From NCBI RefSeq assembly GCF_018613065.1, contig NZ_JAGGQW010000069.1, positions 81,430 through 145,429 of the forward strand: a stretch of DNA of 64,000 nucleotides. The letters are read 5' to 3'. Shown one piece after another: positions 20,167 to 30,647 of this stretch. Each line of letters begins with the position of its first letter. Within the stretch, counting starts at the first letter, position 1. The notes under the pieces were generated by a model. The model ran no database searches, was not told the DNA's origin, and saw only the letters and a list, made by a program, of their open reading frames with translations. This DNA comes from Bacillus sp. ISL-7. GTDB taxonomy: Bacteria > Bacillota > Bacilli > Bacillales_B > DSM-18226. The translations under genes and the position numbers were made by a program.

Positions 20167-21276
20167 TTATACATCTTGTGATCTATGAATCGCGATGGAA
20201 CCAGTTTTTGTGTCAGCATAGATTTTCACCATTTTATCAGGATGATTAATAGATTGGAAGCGGAGCGATTTCTGAATCATTTCGCTTTTCTCCTCCAATA
20301 TCTGCACACCTACTAGCTGCAGATTAAAACCGCCAAGATTGGTCTTAAGCTCCCCATTTACTGGCAACGCTTCAGGGACGAATAGGTCGATCCCGCCAGT
20401 GGTCGCTTTTACTTGTATTACTTCTGCGCGAGTTCCTTTTACATTATAGCTGATGTTTCCATTAAAGGATTGCGTTTCTACTTTTTCGAAATCACCATCA
20501 AGTTTGATTCCCCCGTTAATGGTCTCTGCCTCAAGATCATCAATTTGACTGTTGATAATCTTGATTTTTCCGTTCGCTGTTTCAACCTCTGCTTTTTTAC
20601 CTTTTATCCGTTCAAGGTTTATTTTCCCATTTGCGGTTTTCACTCTTAGGTCAGCTACATTCATTTCTTCCCCTAATATAGTGCCATTAAACATCCTAAT
20701 GCGCACGCGCTCATACTCAGATTTTGGCACATAAATAACGGATTCAACTTTCATCCACTTTTGCTGTGTCATAAAACGTAATTTCCGATTCTCAACAGAA
20801 AAAACGACATCTCTTAAAAAGTTCTGCCGCGCTTGGTCTGAGTTTTCAACCCTAAATACCTTCGCCTGGCATTCAATTCGTACATCCGGCTGGTCCCATC
20901 CAGCAATCTTTATGGACCCGTTAGCTACATCAATGTCCATATTTGTCAGGTCGACATCACCTTGGTGGAAAATATGTGAGATTTCGATGGATTGGCCAAA
21001 GTTCAAATCAAAATCAAAATCTTTGATTTTTTTCAATGCTGTATCGACAAAATCAAAAATCTTCTCCTTTGTCGATTGGTATTTCGCCTGTAAGGGGTCT
21101 TCCTTTTTCGTTTCTTCAAAATTCACAGCTGTCGAGAGTTCATTCACAATTTGCTCTTGCTTCTGCTCCATCGTCTGCTGGGCCTTTTCGAGTTCATCAA
21201 GCAATGTTACTGCTTCATCAACGGTCAATTTGCCTTCTTCAACCATTTTTAAGATCCGCTTTTTTTCTTCTTTCAT
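20167..21276 (-). CDS. yvlB: DUF4097 adhesin-like protein (YvlB-like)
   Basis: A ~369-residue protein. The N-terminal ~35 residues (KKRILKMVEEGKLTVDEAVT) form the short helical module found in YvlB/LiaX relatives. A coiled, charged linker follows, then a DUF4097 beta-helix-like domain rich in repeated turns such as VKTANGKINLERIKGK, VETANGKIKIINSQ and ETINGGIKLDG. No signal peptide is visible. The ATG at MKEEKKRIL is preceded by GGGGTGGAAAAG; a further-upstream GTG lacks an RBS. The family is tied to envelope stress; the molecular role is unclear. Confidence 0.8.
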   Translation of the reverse strand: MKEEKKRILKMVEEGKLTVDEAVTLLDELEKAQQTMEQKQEQIVNELSTAVNFEETKKEDPLQAKYQSTKEKIFDFVDTALKKIKDFDFDLNFGQSIEISHIFHQGDVDLTNMDIDVANGSIKIAGWDQPDVRIECQAKVFRVENSDQARQNFLRDVVFSVENRKLRFMTQQKWMKVESVIYVPKSEYERVRIRMFNGTILGEEMNVADLRVKTANGKINLERIKGKKAEVETANGKIKIINSQIDDLEAETINGGIKLDGDFEKVETQSFNGNISYNVKGTRAEVIQVKATTGGIDLFVPEALPVNGELKTNLGGFNLQLVGVQILEEKSEMIQKSLRFQSINHPDKMVKIYADTKTGSIAIHRSQDV

Positions 21277-21316
21277 CTTTTCCACCCCAGAATCATAAAT
21301 TTGTCTCACTTTATGC

Positions 21317-21631
21317 TTATTCAGAAACTAAGACCTTTACGCCTTTGATAATGTTCCAGATGACGACAACAAGCCAGATAATCAAAAGGACAACCATACT
21401 TATAATCGTAAAAGCAGGCACCCTGTCTTGAATAGTGGCGAAATCATAGTAGATACCGAATACAATAAATGGTGTTGGAATGAGTGGAATTAAATGCGAT
21501 AGTAGTGATTTTTTTGCATGTCTTTTTGTGACTTCATCTCCCGTCGCAATAAACACGATCAGCGGAAAAATAAACCCAGCGAAAAAAATACTAAAATAGC
21601 ACAAGCTTGAAAGAACCTTTCTCGTTTCCAT
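21317..21631 (-). CDS. DUF4870-type small membrane protein
   Basis: A ~104-residue protein with three to four hydrophobic segments and the DUF4870-like pattern of an N-terminal helix, a polar ATGDEVTKRHAKKSLL turn and two further helices. It begins the cluster that continues with the YvlB- and YvlD-like genes. The ATG at METRKVL lies 12 bp after AAAGGAG, slightly long; a TTG four codons earlier is too close. Function unknown. Confidence 0.7.
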   Translation of the reverse strand: METRKVLSSLCYFSIFFAGFIFPLIVFIATGDEVTKRHAKKSLLSHLIPLIPTPFIVFGIYYDFATIQDRVPAFTIISMVVLLIIWLVVVIWNIIKGVKVLVSE

Positions 21632-21753
21632 TTCTGCGCCCAACTCCTTTATCTTTTATTTACGAAATGGGAGAGGAGAAAGTTTCGTATATTTTTAGAA
21701 AAAGTGGGTGCCTTCTTGGTTGGCGTTTGAACTAGGCAGCTCTTTGGTTTAGA

Positions 21754-21865
21754 TTCCGCCGAATTGACCCGGAATACCGCCAAACTTTAATTTATTCCGC
21801 CGGACTCACTATTTATTCCGCGAACTCTCATACTTATTCCGCTGATTCCAGCCGTAATTCCGCCA
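21754..21865 (+). repeat. Second phased ATTCCGCC array, six sites, 20-21 bp period
   Basis: CCGC cores begin at 21756, 21777, 21797, 21818, 21839 and 21860, giving steps of 21, 20, 21, 21 and 21 bp. Each is within RTWCCGC, usually ATTCCGC, with variable spacers. It lies between the uvrA terminator and the DUF4870 gene. Motif and orientation match the 11.1-kb array. The stretch from 21632 to 21753 shows no other feature. Confidence 0.88.
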
Positions 21866-21893
21866 AACCCATATTTACCCGGAGTTCAGCTCA

Positions 21894-21938
21894 TAAAAAA
21901 GAACCGAATTCAGAAGGCATCCCTCCGAATTCGGCTCT
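21894..21938 (-). terminator. Terminator of uvrBA
   Basis: Stem AGAACCGAATTC/GAATTCGGCTCT (12 bp, one G-U pair) with six T on the minus strand, 10 bp past the uvrA stop. Confidence 0.9.
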
Positions 21939-21948
21939 TCTTTACTAT

Positions 21949-24822
21949 CTATGCTTTTATGGTACTCTTATCTTCAATTTCCTGTTTCATTCGTAACCGG
22001 TCACGTTCAAGAATTGGTTTTAAGTACTTGCCCGTATATGATTCAGGAACTTCGGCTATCTTTTCAGGTGTACCGGTTGCCACAATCGTTCCGCCCTTAT
22101 CGCCTCCCTCGGGTCCAAGATCGACAAGGTAATCGGCTGCCTTAATGACATCGAGATTATGCTCGATCACTAACACAGTATCGCCATTATCAACCAAGCG
22201 CTGCAGCACAACGAGTAAGCGTGAAATGTCATCGACATGAAGACCTGTTGTCGGCTCATCTAGAATGTAAAAGGATTTCCCTTGCGAGCGACGGTGCAGC
22301 TCAGAAGCGAGCTTGACGCGCTGCGCTTCTCCTCCAGATAAAGTTGTCGCCGGCTGCCCTAATTTAATGTATCCGAGGCCAACATCATAAATGGTTTGCA
22401 GCTTGCGGCTGATTTTTGGAATGTTTTCAAAAAATTCAACTCCCGTCTCCACGGTCATATCAAGGATATCTGAAATGTTTTTTCCTTTGTACTTTACTTC
22501 TAAGGTTTCGCGATTATATCGCTTGCCGTGGCAGACTTCGCAAGGTACATACACATCGGGTAAAAAGTGCATTTCAATTTTGATAATCCCATCACCGCGG
22601 CACGCCTCGCAGCGTCCTCCCTTCACATTAAAGCTGAAGCGGCCTTTTTTATAACCACGGACCTTCGCTTCGTTTGTGTTCGAAAACACATCACGGACGT
22701 CATCGAAAACCCCAGTATAGGTGGCAGGATTCGAGCGCGGTGTTCGGCCGATTGGCGACTGATCAATATCGATGACTTTTTCTAAATACTCAATTCCTTT
22801 AATGCTTTTATGTTCACCAGGTTTTGTTTTTGCACGGTGCAGCTTTTGTGAAAGTGATTTATGGAGGATCTCGTTGATAAGGGTACTTTTCCCCGACCCC
22901 GATACACCAGTTACTGCAATAAACATACCAAGCGGCAGCTTCACATTGACATTTTTTAAGTTATTTTCGGAAGCTCCTTTGATTTCAATAAAGCGACCAT
23001 CCGGTTTGCGGCGCTCGAGTGGCAGCGGGATAAACTTCTTCCCTGATAGATATTGACCTGTCAGTGAATTCGGGTCAGCCATCACCTCAGCAGGTGTACC
23101 AGCCGAGACGATTTCACCGCCATGCACCCCGGCACCTGGGCCGATATCAATCAAATAATCGGCAGCAAGCATGGTGTCCTCATCATGCTCGACGACAATC
23201 AAGGTGTTGCCGATATCGCGCATGTTTTGCAATGCCCCGATTAAGCGGTCATTATCCCGCTGATGCAGTCCGATTGACGGTTCATCCAAGATATATAGGA
23301 CACCCGTTAAACGGGAACCGATTTGTGTGGCCAAGCGAATCCGCTGGGCTTCCCCGCCTGAAAGCGTACCAGCTGTTCGGCTCAGTGTTAAATAATCGAG
23401 ACCGACATTAATTAAGAAACCTAGCCGTTCACTAATTTCACGGAAAATCAATTTGGCAATTTGCATTTCTTTTTCTGAAAGGTCTAATTCTGCAAAAAAT
23501 TGATTTGCTTCTTCAATCGAAAGGTCGGTAACATGGGCAATATGCCGGCCATTAATTAGGACAGCCAAAGTTTCTTTTTTCAAACGGTAGCCTTTACAGG
23601 TTGGACATGCCTGTTCGCCCATATATTTTTCCATTTGCTCCCGGATATAATCAGAGCTGGTCTCTTTGTACCGGCGCTCAACATTTCGGATGACACCTTC
23701 AAATTCTATATTGCCCTCACGAATCTGGCCAAAATCATTTTCATAGCGGAAATAAATCTTTTCACGCCCGCCCCCATAGAGGACTTTTTCCAATAGGTGT
23801 TCAGGGATTTCCTTAACAGGGGTATTCATATCCACTCCGAAATGATTGCATACGGCCTCAAGCAACTGCGGATAATATTGAGAACTTGATGGCTCCCACG
23901 GGGCAATCGCATGCTCTTTTAGTGTCAAATCACGATTAGGTATGACCAGATCGAGATCGACTTCAAGCTTTGAGCCAAGTCCATCACATTCTGGGCAGGC
24001 GCCAAACGGACTGTTGAAGGAAAACATCCGCGGTTCTAGTTCTCCAATTGAAAAACCACAGTGCGGACAGGCATGATTTTCACTAAATAACAGTTCTTCT
24101 TGTCCGATTACGTCAACAATAACCTTACCTTCACCCAGTTTCAGTGCGGTCTCGAGTGAATCGGCAATCCTTGCCGACACCCCTTCCTTGACAACGATCC
24201 GGTCGATAATAACCTCAATCGAATGCTTTTTGTTTTTTTCAAGTTCGATGTCATCACCAAGGTCAATCATTTCCCCATCCACACGGACACGGACAAATCC
24301 TTGTTTCTTGATATCCTCGAACACCTTCACATGTGATCCTTTACGGCCTGAAATAACTGGGGCTAGGATTTGCATTTTGGTCCGTTCCGGGTATTCTAAA
24401 ATTCGGTCGACCATCTGCTCAATCGTTTGCGAGGAAATTTCAATTCCATGAATCGGACAGGTTGGGTGCCCGACCCTTGCAAATAATAATCGTAAATAAT
24501 CATAGATTTCTGTCACCGTACCGACCGTTGAACGAGGGTTCCGGCTTGTTGTTTTTTGATCGATGGAAATGGCCGGGGAGAGACCCTCAATCGCATCCAC
24601 ATCCGGTTTATCTAACTGGCCAAGGAATTGCCGCGCATAGGCAGACAGGGATTCGACATAGCGCCTCTGCCCTTCTGCATAAATCGTATCAAAGGCAAGC
24701 GAGGACTTTCCTGAGCCGGAAAGTCCTGTCAGTACAACAAGCTTATCTCTCGGAATGGTGACATCTATATTTTTCAAATTGTGGGCTCTGGCGCCTTTCA
24801 CAATCAGTTTTTCCATTGCCAT
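21949..24822 (-). CDS. uvrA: Excinuclease ABC subunit A
   Basis: A 957-residue tandem ABC ATPase that recognises damaged DNA in nucleotide excision repair and loads UvrB. It shows two Walker A motifs ([14 protein letters not shown] near residue 33; [13 protein letters not shown] near 640), two signatures ([12 protein letters not shown] and [12 protein letters not shown]) and zinc modules CPHCGFS...CPECDGLG and CEACRGDG...CEVCHGKR. It starts 7 bp after the uvrB stop behind GGAAGGATG. Full length and intact. Confidence 0.98.
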   Translation of the reverse strand: MAMEKLIVKGARAHNLKNIDVTIPRDKLVVLTGLSGSGKSSLAFDTIYAEGQRRYVESLSAYARQFLGQLDKPDVDAIEGLSPAISIDQKTTSRNPRSTVGTVTEIYDYLRLLFARVGHPTCPIHGIEISSQTIEQMVDRILEYPERTKMQILAPVISGRKGSHVKVFEDIKKQGFVRVRVDGEMIDLGDDIELEKNKKHSIEVIIDRIVVKEGVSARIADSLETALKLGEGKVIVDVIGQEELLFSENHACPHCGFSIGELEPRMFSFNSPFGACPECDGLGSKLEVDLDLVIPNRDLTLKEHAIAPWEPSSSQYYPQLLEAVCNHFGVDMNTPVKEIPEHLLEKVLYGGGREKIYFRYENDFGQIREGNIEFEGVIRNVERRYKETSSDYIREQMEKYMGEQACPTCKGYRLKKETLAVLINGRHIAHVTDLSIEEANQFFAELDLSEKEMQIAKLIFREISERLGFLINVGLDYLTLSRTAGTLSGGEAQRIRLATQIGSRLTGVLYILDEPSIGLHQRDNDRLIGALQNMRDIGNTLIVVEHDEDTMLAADYLIDIGPGAGVHGGEIVSAGTPAEVMADPNSLTGQYLSGKKFIPLPLERRKPDGRFIEIKGASENNLKNVNVKLPLGMFIAVTGVSGSGKSTLINEILHKSLSQKLHRAKTKPGEHKSIKGIEYLEKVIDIDQSPIGRTPRSNPATYTGVFDDVRDVFSNTNEAKVRGYKKGRFSFNVKGGRCEACRGDGIIKIEMHFLPDVYVPCEVCHGKRYNRETLEVKYKGKNISDILDMTVETGVEFFENIPKISRKLQTIYDVGLGYIKLGQPATTLSGGEAQRVKLASELHRRSQGKSFYILDEPTTGLHVDDISRLLVVLQRLVDNGDTVLVIEHNLDVIKAADYLVDLGPEGGDKGGTIVATGTPEKIAEVPESYTGKYLKPILERDRLRMKQEIEDKSTIKA

Positions 24823-24829
24823 TGTAACG

Positions 24830-26809
24830 TCATCCTTCCGCCTTAAGTTCCAATATTAAATCACGAAGCTCAGCGGCCCGTTCAAAATTAAGCGCCTTTG
24901 CTTCGACTTTCATTTCTTTTTCCATCGTGGCAATTAGTTTTTCTTTTTCTTTCTTCGACATCTTACTGAACGATGCCGCTGGTTTGTAATCTTCCTGATC
25001 TTCCGCTGCATGGGTGGCACGGATGACATCGCGAATATCCTTCTGAATCGTCATTGGCGTGATTCCATGCTTGCGATTATATTCTTCCTGAATGGCACGA
25101 CGGCGTTTCGTTTCACTTATCGCTAATTCCATCGAGTTCGTGATTTTGTCTGCATACATGATGACATGTCCATGGGCATTCCGGGCGGCACGGCCAATCG
25201 TTTGGATTAACGACCGTTCGGAACGAAGGAAGCCTTCCTTGTCGGCATCTAGAATCGCGATGAGCGAAACTTCTGGTATATCCAGTCCTTCTCGGAGCAG
25301 GTTAATTCCGATGAGAACGTCATATTTGCCGAGGCGCAGTTCTCGGATAATTTCAATCCGTTCGAGTGTCTTAACCTCCGAATGCAAATATTGAACTTTG
25401 ATACCGATTTCCTTTAGATAATCGGTTAGGTCCTCGGACATTTTTTTCGTCAAAGTGGTAACCAGAACACGTTCATTTTTCCTAACCCGTTCGTGAATTT
25501 CACCAATCAAGTCATCGATTTGCCCCTCAATTGGACGGACCTCAAGTGTTGGATCCAAAAGTCCTGTCGGGCGGATAATCTGCGAAACCATTTCCGGCGT
25601 ATGCTCAAGCTCGTATGGTCCAGGTGTAGCCGAAACAAAAATGATATTCTGGATATGCTTTTCGAACTCATCAAACATTAACGGCCGGTTATCAAGCGCT
25701 GATGGCAGACGGAAGCCATGATCAACAAGCACTTGTTTCCGCGCTTTATCCCCATTAAACATCCCTCTCACTTGCGGCAAGGTAACATGCGACTCATCAA
25801 TCACCATCAAAAAGTCCTTTGGAAAATAATCAAGCAGTGTATAAGGTGTCGAACCCGCATCCCTTAAGGTTAAATGGCGCGAGTAATTTTCAATCCCTGA
25901 GCAAAAACCCATTTCACGCATCATTTCCAGGTCATAGCGCGTCCGCTGTTCAAGTCGCTGAGCTTCGAGTAATTTATTATCATCTCGCAGTTCTTCCAGA
26001 CGAATTTCCAGTTCTTTTTCAATATTTTCAATCGCTATTTTCAGCTTTTCTTCCCTTGTAACGAAGTGGGATGCTGGAAAAATCGCTACATGTTCTCGTT
26101 CCCCAATGATTTCTCCGGTTAATGCATCGACCTCTCGAATCCGATCAATTTCATCACCAAAAAACTCGACACGCATGCAGTGCTCATCACGAGAAACAGG
26201 GAAAATCTCAACAACATCGCCTCGGACACGGAAAGTTCCGCGCTTGAAATCGATATCGTTTCGGTCGTATTGGATATCGACTAATCGGCGCAATAGTTGA
26301 TTTCGTTCCACTTCCATTCCCGTTCTAAGCGATAACACCATTTCACTATATTCTTCAGGAGAACCTAATCCATAAATACAAGAAACAGAGGCAATCACAA
26401 TCACATCTTTCCGTTCGAATAGGGAAGATGTCGCTGAGTGCCGCAGTTTATCAATTTCATCGTTGATACTAGCATCTTTTTCAATGAAGGTATCGGTCTG
26501 TGGGACGTAAGCCTCTGGCTGAAAGTAATCATAATAGCTGACAAAATACTCGACTGCGTTGTTTGGGAAAAATTCTTTAAACTCACTGTAGAGCTGTCCA
26601 GCTAGTGTTTTGTTGTGGGCGATGACAAGGGTAGGTTTATTTACTTCTTTAATCACGTTGGAAATCGTAAATGTTTTACCCGTACCTGTAGCGCCAAGCA
26701 GCGTCTGCTGGCGTTTATTGTTTCGAATCCCCTCGACTAATTGTCTGATTGCCTCTGGCTGATCCCCTTGTGGCGAGTACTTTGAAACTAATTCAAATTG
26801 GTCCTTCAC
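24830..26809 (-). CDS. uvrB: Excinuclease ABC subunit B
   Basis: A ~659-residue DNA-damage-verifying helicase-like protein of nucleotide excision repair. It has Walker [14 protein letters not shown], the beta-hairpin tyrosines around [25 protein letters not shown], the motif [11 protein letters not shown] and a C-terminal UVR domain ([20 protein letters not shown]). The start is GTG at [15 protein letters not shown], behind GGGAGGGGGAATATTT; an upstream ATG in frame has no RBS and would add ten unusual residues. Co-transcribed with uvrA. Confidence 0.98.
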   Translation of the reverse strand: MKDQFELVSKYSPQGDQPEAIRQLVEGIRNNKRQQTLLGATGTGKTFTISNVIKEVNKPTLVIAHNKTLAGQLYSEFKEFFPNNAVEYFVSYYDYFQPEAYVPQTDTFIEKDASINDEIDKLRHSATSSLFERKDVIVIASVSCIYGLGSPEEYSEMVLSLRTGMEVERNQLLRRLVDIQYDRNDIDFKRGTFRVRGDVVEIFPVSRDEHCMRVEFFGDEIDRIREVDALTGEIIGEREHVAIFPASHFVTREEKLKIAIENIEKELEIRLEELRDDNKLLEAQRLEQRTRYDLEMMREMGFCSGIENYSRHLTLRDAGSTPYTLLDYFPKDFLMVIDESHVTLPQVRGMFNGDKARKQVLVDHGFRLPSALDNRPLMFDEFEKHIQNIIFVSATPGPYELEHTPEMVSQIIRPTGLLDPTLEVRPIEGQIDDLIGEIHERVRKNERVLVTTLTKKMSEDLTDYLKEIGIKVQYLHSEVKTLERIEIIRELRLGKYDVLIGINLLREGLDIPEVSLIAILDADKEGFLRSERSLIQTIGRAARNAHGHVIMYADKITNSMELAISETKRRRAIQEEYNRKHGITPMTIQKDIRDVIRATHAAEDQEDYKPAASFSKMSKKEKEKLIATMEKEMKVEAKALNFERAAELRDLILELKAEG

Positions 26810-26912
26810 AAATATTCCCCCTCCCGAAATATCAATCACTTTTCAGCATATGTACCTTGTTAATGGACCGGGATGGTTGCTTTCAAGTGTATCCACTAAA
26901 ATTCATATTAAC

Positions 26913-26921
26913 ATTTTACCA
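26913..26921 (-). promoter_or_regulatory. Extended -10 promoter of uvrBA
   Basis: Minus strand TGGTAAAAT, an extended -10, about 105 bp upstream of the uvrB GTG. No good -35 is seen. Confidence 0.4.
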
Positions 26922-26950
26922 CATTCCCCTAAAAACAAACCAATAATATG

Positions 26951-26964
26951 CGAACGAATATTCG
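26951..26964. promoter_or_regulatory. LexA (SOS) box-like site upstream of uvrB
   Basis: CGAACGAATATTCG fits the Bacillus LexA consensus CGAACRNRYGTTYG except for A in place of the first G of the right half. uvrBA is SOS-induced in B. subtilis, so the location supports it. It is upstream of the proposed -35. Confidence 0.6.
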
Positions 26965-26983
26965 TTTTTTTAAATTTCAACAC

Positions 26984-27011
26984 AAAAAGCCTGCCATTTT
27001 CCTGACAGACT
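26984..27011 (-). terminator. Terminator of csbA
   Basis: Stem AGCCTGCC/GACAGACT with G-U and mismatched pairs and a T5 tract on the minus strand, 20 bp past the csbA stop. Confidence 0.6.
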
Positions 27012-27030
27012 CACTAAAACTTCGAATGTA

Positions 27031-27270
27031 TTAACTCTTATTAATGGCTCTCTGCATCATTTTTTCTGCCATCCAAAACCCTGCTGTTAACGAGAAGGCA
27101 TCCACTACGATGAGCACAAATGTGTTGGTATACCCTTTATATACTGAAGTAGCAATCAGGGCAACGGTTAAAATTAGCCCGATGACCCGGTTGTAAGTAA
27201 CCCTTGTAAAAAGCAAGACCAGCAGCCCCGGAAGAATAAGTGCTGACAAATATCGAATAACGGTTTCCAA
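27031..27270 (-). CDS. csbA: CsbA-like membrane protein (DUF2198)
   Basis: A ~79-residue protein with two or three hydrophobic helices. It contains LVLLFTRVTYNRVIG and SVYKGYTNTFVLIVVDAFSL, closely resembling B. subtilis CsbA, a sigma-B-controlled membrane protein of unknown function. csbA lies immediately before uvrBA in B. subtilis as well. The start is set at TTG (LETVIRYL), because AGGTG is 6 bp upstream; an ATG six codons earlier has no RBS. Confidence 0.85.
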   Translation of the reverse strand: METVIRYLSALILPGLLVLLFTRVTYNRVIGLILTVALIATSVYKGYTNTFVLIVVDAFSLTAGFWMAEKMMQRAINKS

Positions 27271-27376
27271 TGAGTACACCTCATTCATACATTAATTTCT
27301 GTTAATTCATTCTAGAAATTATTGCACATAATTGCAACAAAAATGATAGATGAACTGCCTTTCGAAGCCCCTTAGC

Positions 27377-28828
27377 TTATTTTTCCATTCTAACGTTGAT
27401 CGTACCTTCGTTTTGCTGTGTAAATAAACTAGTTACCACGAATCCCAGGAGAGAAAGCAGAATAGGGAGGACCACCGTATGAAACCCAAATGCATTTGGA
27501 TAAAATTGATCTAATAAAATATAAGAACCCATCCCTAAAACCATCGAAGTAATTGCCCCGTATTTATTGCCCTTACTCCAATATAATCCTAAAATAACCG
27601 GCCAAATAAAGACCGACTCGAGTCCCCCAAAAGAAAACAGATTCAGCCAAACGATTAAATCAGGTGGACTTAACGAGAACAGAATGACCACAATTCCAAT
27701 AATCGCCGTCACGCTGAAACTAACCTTTTTCACAAGGTCGTTCCCTGCATCCGGCTTGATGTAATTTAAATAGACATCTTTTACTAGTGCAGAGCTAACT
27801 AGAATTAAAAGAGCGTCCACCGTCGACATAATGGCTGCCATCGGTGCAGCGAGAACGATACCCGCAGCATAGGGCGGCAGTACTTTCATTGATAACAAAG
27901 GCATAACAGTATCACCGATTTTCACACCTGGTAGAACAGGTCTTGCGAACACGCCAATGAGATGCATACCCAGCATGATAAAACCGACGACAATGGTTCC
28001 AATAATAATCGCACTATGCATCGCCTTCGAATTTTTATAAGACATCGCTCGGACAGCAATTTGCGGCAAGCCGACGACGCCAATCCCTACTAAAATCCAA
28101 AAGGAGGAAACAAAGGATGGCGTTAAACTACGTTCTGCACCATAAGGACTGATTAAATTAGGATTTTCCGTTGCTAAATCTGAGATGATCTTCGGGATTC
28201 CTCCACCTGCTTTAATTGTAGCGATTAACAGGATTAACGTTCCCCCAAACATGACCACACCTTGGATGGTGTCTGTGATCGCAACCGCACGAAAGCCGCC
28301 GACAATAACAAAGACGAGGACGGAAAAAGCAAAAATTAATAAAGCAGTCGTATATGGCAAGCCTGTTAAACTTTCTACCAAACGCGCTCCGCCAATCCAT
28401 TGGGCGGTCATCGATGAAAACAAAAAGATGATAATACTTGCGGCTGAGAATAACACGACCGCTTTACTTTTATAGCGCTCTTTTAGAAAGTCAATTAAGG
28501 TGATTGCCTTGTACTGACGGGATATAATCGCAAATTTCTTCCCCAATACCATTAACGTAAAATAACCGGTTGCTAATTGGGCCATGGCAAGCAGGACCCA
28601 GCCTAATCCTTGCGTATAAGCAACCCCGGGCCCTCCGATAAAGCTGCTGGCACTTCCATACGTCGCAACCATCGTCATCGCCAGGATGAATCCGCCCATT
28701 TGGCGTTCCCCTAAAAAGTACTCCTCCAAGAAAGAATTGGATTTAATAACAAATTTGTTTGACCACATCCCAACAGCGAAGATAATCAATAAGAAAATAA
28801 GTAATGGTGTAATGACGGCCCAGTTCAC
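27377..28828 (-). CDS. Sodium:solute symporter (pantothenate permease-like)
   Basis: A 483-residue SSS-family transporter with about 13 hydrophobic segments. Typical sequences include GLGWVLLAMAQLATGYF, GGFRAVAITDTIQG and AAPMAAIMSTVDALLILVSS. The closest remembered relatives are PanF pantothenate permeases and B. subtilis YhjB. Overlap by 4 bp with the small DUF997 gene upstream supports the pairing seen in panF/yhdT loci. The substrate cannot be fixed from sequence alone. Confidence 0.85.
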   Translation of the reverse strand: MNWAVITPLLIFLLIIFAVGMWSNKFVIKSNSFLEEYFLGERQMGGFILAMTMVATYGSASSFIGGPGVAYTQGLGWVLLAMAQLATGYFTLMVLGKKFAIISRQYKAITLIDFLKERYKSKAVVLFSAASIIIFLFSSMTAQWIGGARLVESLTGLPYTTALLIFAFSVLVFVIVGGFRAVAITDTIQGVVMFGGTLILLIATIKAGGGIPKIISDLATENPNLISPYGAERSLTPSFVSSFWILVGIGVVGLPQIAVRAMSYKNSKAMHSAIIIGTIVVGFIMLGMHLIGVFARPVLPGVKIGDTVMPLLSMKVLPPYAAGIVLAAPMAAIMSTVDALLILVSSALVKDVYLNYIKPDAGNDLVKKVSFSVTAIIGIVVILFSLSPPDLIVWLNLFSFGGLESVFIWPVILGLYWSKGNKYGAITSMVLGMGSYILLDQFYPNAFGFHTVVLPILLSLLGFVVTSLFTQQNEGTINVRMEK

Positions 28829-29109
28829 TTGTTTTCCCCCTCTTCCACTTCAAAGGGAACATCCTTGAATAAAACTTTTACGGCAAAAATAACGAGTATA
28901 ACCATAACAATAAAGCCAAGAATACAGCTGTAAAAAAACCATGCTGGCAAACCATATATGTACGAATATTGTTCTACTTTGGCCGAACCAAGCCCATAAG
29001 CAAAACCGTACCACCAGATAAAATTAATCAAAACAAGAATAATTCCAATTATAGCTTCTCTGTGAGCGATCTTGAAACGCTTGTCCAGTGGATTGCTGCT
29101 TTTTTTCAT
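28825..29109 (-). CDS. DUF997 (YhdT-type) small membrane protein
   Basis: A 94-residue protein with two hydrophobic helices around IGIILVLINFIWWYGFAYGLG and FFYSCILGFIVMVILVIFAV. This is the DUF997 family, usually encoded directly upstream of a PanF-type symporter, as here. The RBS is AGGAGGAATCAA. It probably helps assembly or function of the symporter; that is inferred from context. Confidence 0.85.
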   Translation of the reverse strand: MKKSSNPLDKRFKIAHREAIIGIILVLINFIWWYGFAYGLGSAKVEQYSYIYGLPAWFFYSCILGFIVMVILVIFAVKVLFKDVPFEVEEGENK

Positions 29110-29279
29110 TTGATTCCTCCTGGGTGAAAATTCTCTCTAACATCATCAAGTTATTTTAACCAATAATGAAAAAATATCCAATTTAAAACTATTTTCTTCC
29201 ATTAACTTTTCATAATATCAACACCAAATCTCCCTTATTAAGATTGTTAATTTTTTATTCAGCATTATTCAACCCTATA

Positions 29280-30647
29280 TTAAACCCTATGCATCATAGG
29301 TAATGAGAATAAATAAATATTAGTGATCGCAAGAACAGTCATGAGTACGTAGTATGGAAGCATGTCCTTAAATGCTGTCTTTTTGCCTTTTCCCATTCTG
29401 TACATAACATAACAATTGCCTGCCAATCCAATTAAGATTACAATATATTGAATCATTTGTACGGTTGGTGTGGAAGCGAGACTTAAACTCGCTGGATTGG
29501 AATCGACCCCAAATAATCTGATCGAATTAAACCAAACGGCCTTTCCCTCAGTGAAGATATGGAACAGGTTATGAGCCAGATGTCCTGCTAAGTCTAAAGG
29601 AATAATCGCATAACCAAAACGTGTAAAGTTCTTTTTGAGTGTGCCTTCCATTCCAAGGAAAGAAGCAATTTTAGCAGTGCCTAACAATAATAGGATTGGT
29701 AATGCCATAGCAATGATAAAGGCGATCGTAAAGTTAACAACATAGCTTGAAGTACCAGTAACAGACCCTATTGCCTTTAAGATATCCTGCCAAGGTTCAA
29801 GCATCGTAATATTTTGTACGAACACAATGCCCATAATAACAGCAGCTAGGGAAGCATGCTCAAGCTTTGGATTTTTTAAGCCCCATAACTCTTTCGTCGG
29901 AACTCTGGTTGTAATTTTGACGGAATTATTTGGACAGTTTTTCACACAGTTTCCGCAAATATTACATTCTGCACTCGACTCCATTGTTCTAGGGAATTGG
30001 AACATTGGACATCCTTCCACACCTTCAGTTCCTTTATAGCAGGATTGCACTTTACATGTTTTACAAATATCAGGTGTTGCCTGAACTTTTAAAGCTCCAG
30101 ATCGTGAATAATTCCCAGCAAGACCACCAAGGAAACAAAGCGTCTTACAGAAGGTTCTTCTTTCATAAAAAACGGAGGTGGCTACAACCATTGTGACAAG
30201 TAAAAGCAATAAGTAACCTGAACCTCTTGGTGACTCGACAATTCCCCACACATGGTCACTATAAGTAATCATTATAAAGAATAAATCAATCAACCAAATT
30301 CCATATTTTTTTAAAAACTTAGGCATTGGTCGCTTGCTGCCAACAAATTTCCGGACAATATCACTTAATTTACCGAACGGACAGATGGCACACCAGAAGC
30401 GGCCAGTTACTAAAAATAGAACGGGTATAATCGGCCACCATAACACCCATGTCATCGTGGTACCAAAGTTTTTACTTGGATCAACAGTTCCCATTACTAA
30501 TTCATAAACAATAATGGAAAATACAAAGATAACGATCCATTGAAAGATTCCAGGATACCATTTGCTTTTAACAAATTTCTTCACAACTGGTATAGATAGA
30601 AGATCAAAAGATTCCTTTTCAGGTAAGTTTTTCTCAGGCATTGCCAT
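29280..30647 (-). CDS. Membrane-bound polyferredoxin (NapH/NosR/CcoG-like 4Fe-4S protein)
   Basis: A 455-residue protein with about nine hydrophobic segments. Two cysteine groups are visible in the first half: WCAICPFGKLSD followed by FCKTLCFLGG, the NapH/NosR-type membrane-edge motif, and CKTCKVQSCYKG...CPMF plus CNICGNCVKNCPN, a ferredoxin-like 4Fe-4S arrangement. The C-terminal half is purely membrane helices containing histidines (AGHLAHNLFHIF) that could hold heme. Such proteins pass electrons from quinol to exported oxidoreductases. The start overlaps the stop of the upstream Met/His/Asp-rich protein by 14 bp, so the two form one unit. Its partner enzyme is not in view. Confidence 0.75.
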   Translation of the reverse strand: MAMPEKNLPEKESFDLLSIPVVKKFVKSKWYPGIFQWIVIFVFSIIVYELVMGTVDPSKNFGTTMTWVLWWPIIPVLFLVTGRFWCAICPFGKLSDIVRKFVGSKRPMPKFLKKYGIWLIDLFFIMITYSDHVWGIVESPRGSGYLLLLLVTMVVATSVFYERRTFCKTLCFLGGLAGNYSRSGALKVQATPDICKTCKVQSCYKGTEGVEGCPMFQFPRTMESSAECNICGNCVKNCPNNSVKITTRVPTKELWGLKNPKLEHASLAAVIMGIVFVQNITMLEPWQDILKAIGSVTGTSSYVVNFTIAFIIAMALPILLLLGTAKIASFLGMEGTLKKNFTRFGYAIIPLDLAGHLAHNLFHIFTEGKAVWFNSIRLFGVDSNPASLSLASTPTVQMIQYIVILIGLAGNCYVMYRMGKGKKTAFKDMLPYYVLMTVLAITNIYLFSLPMMHRV

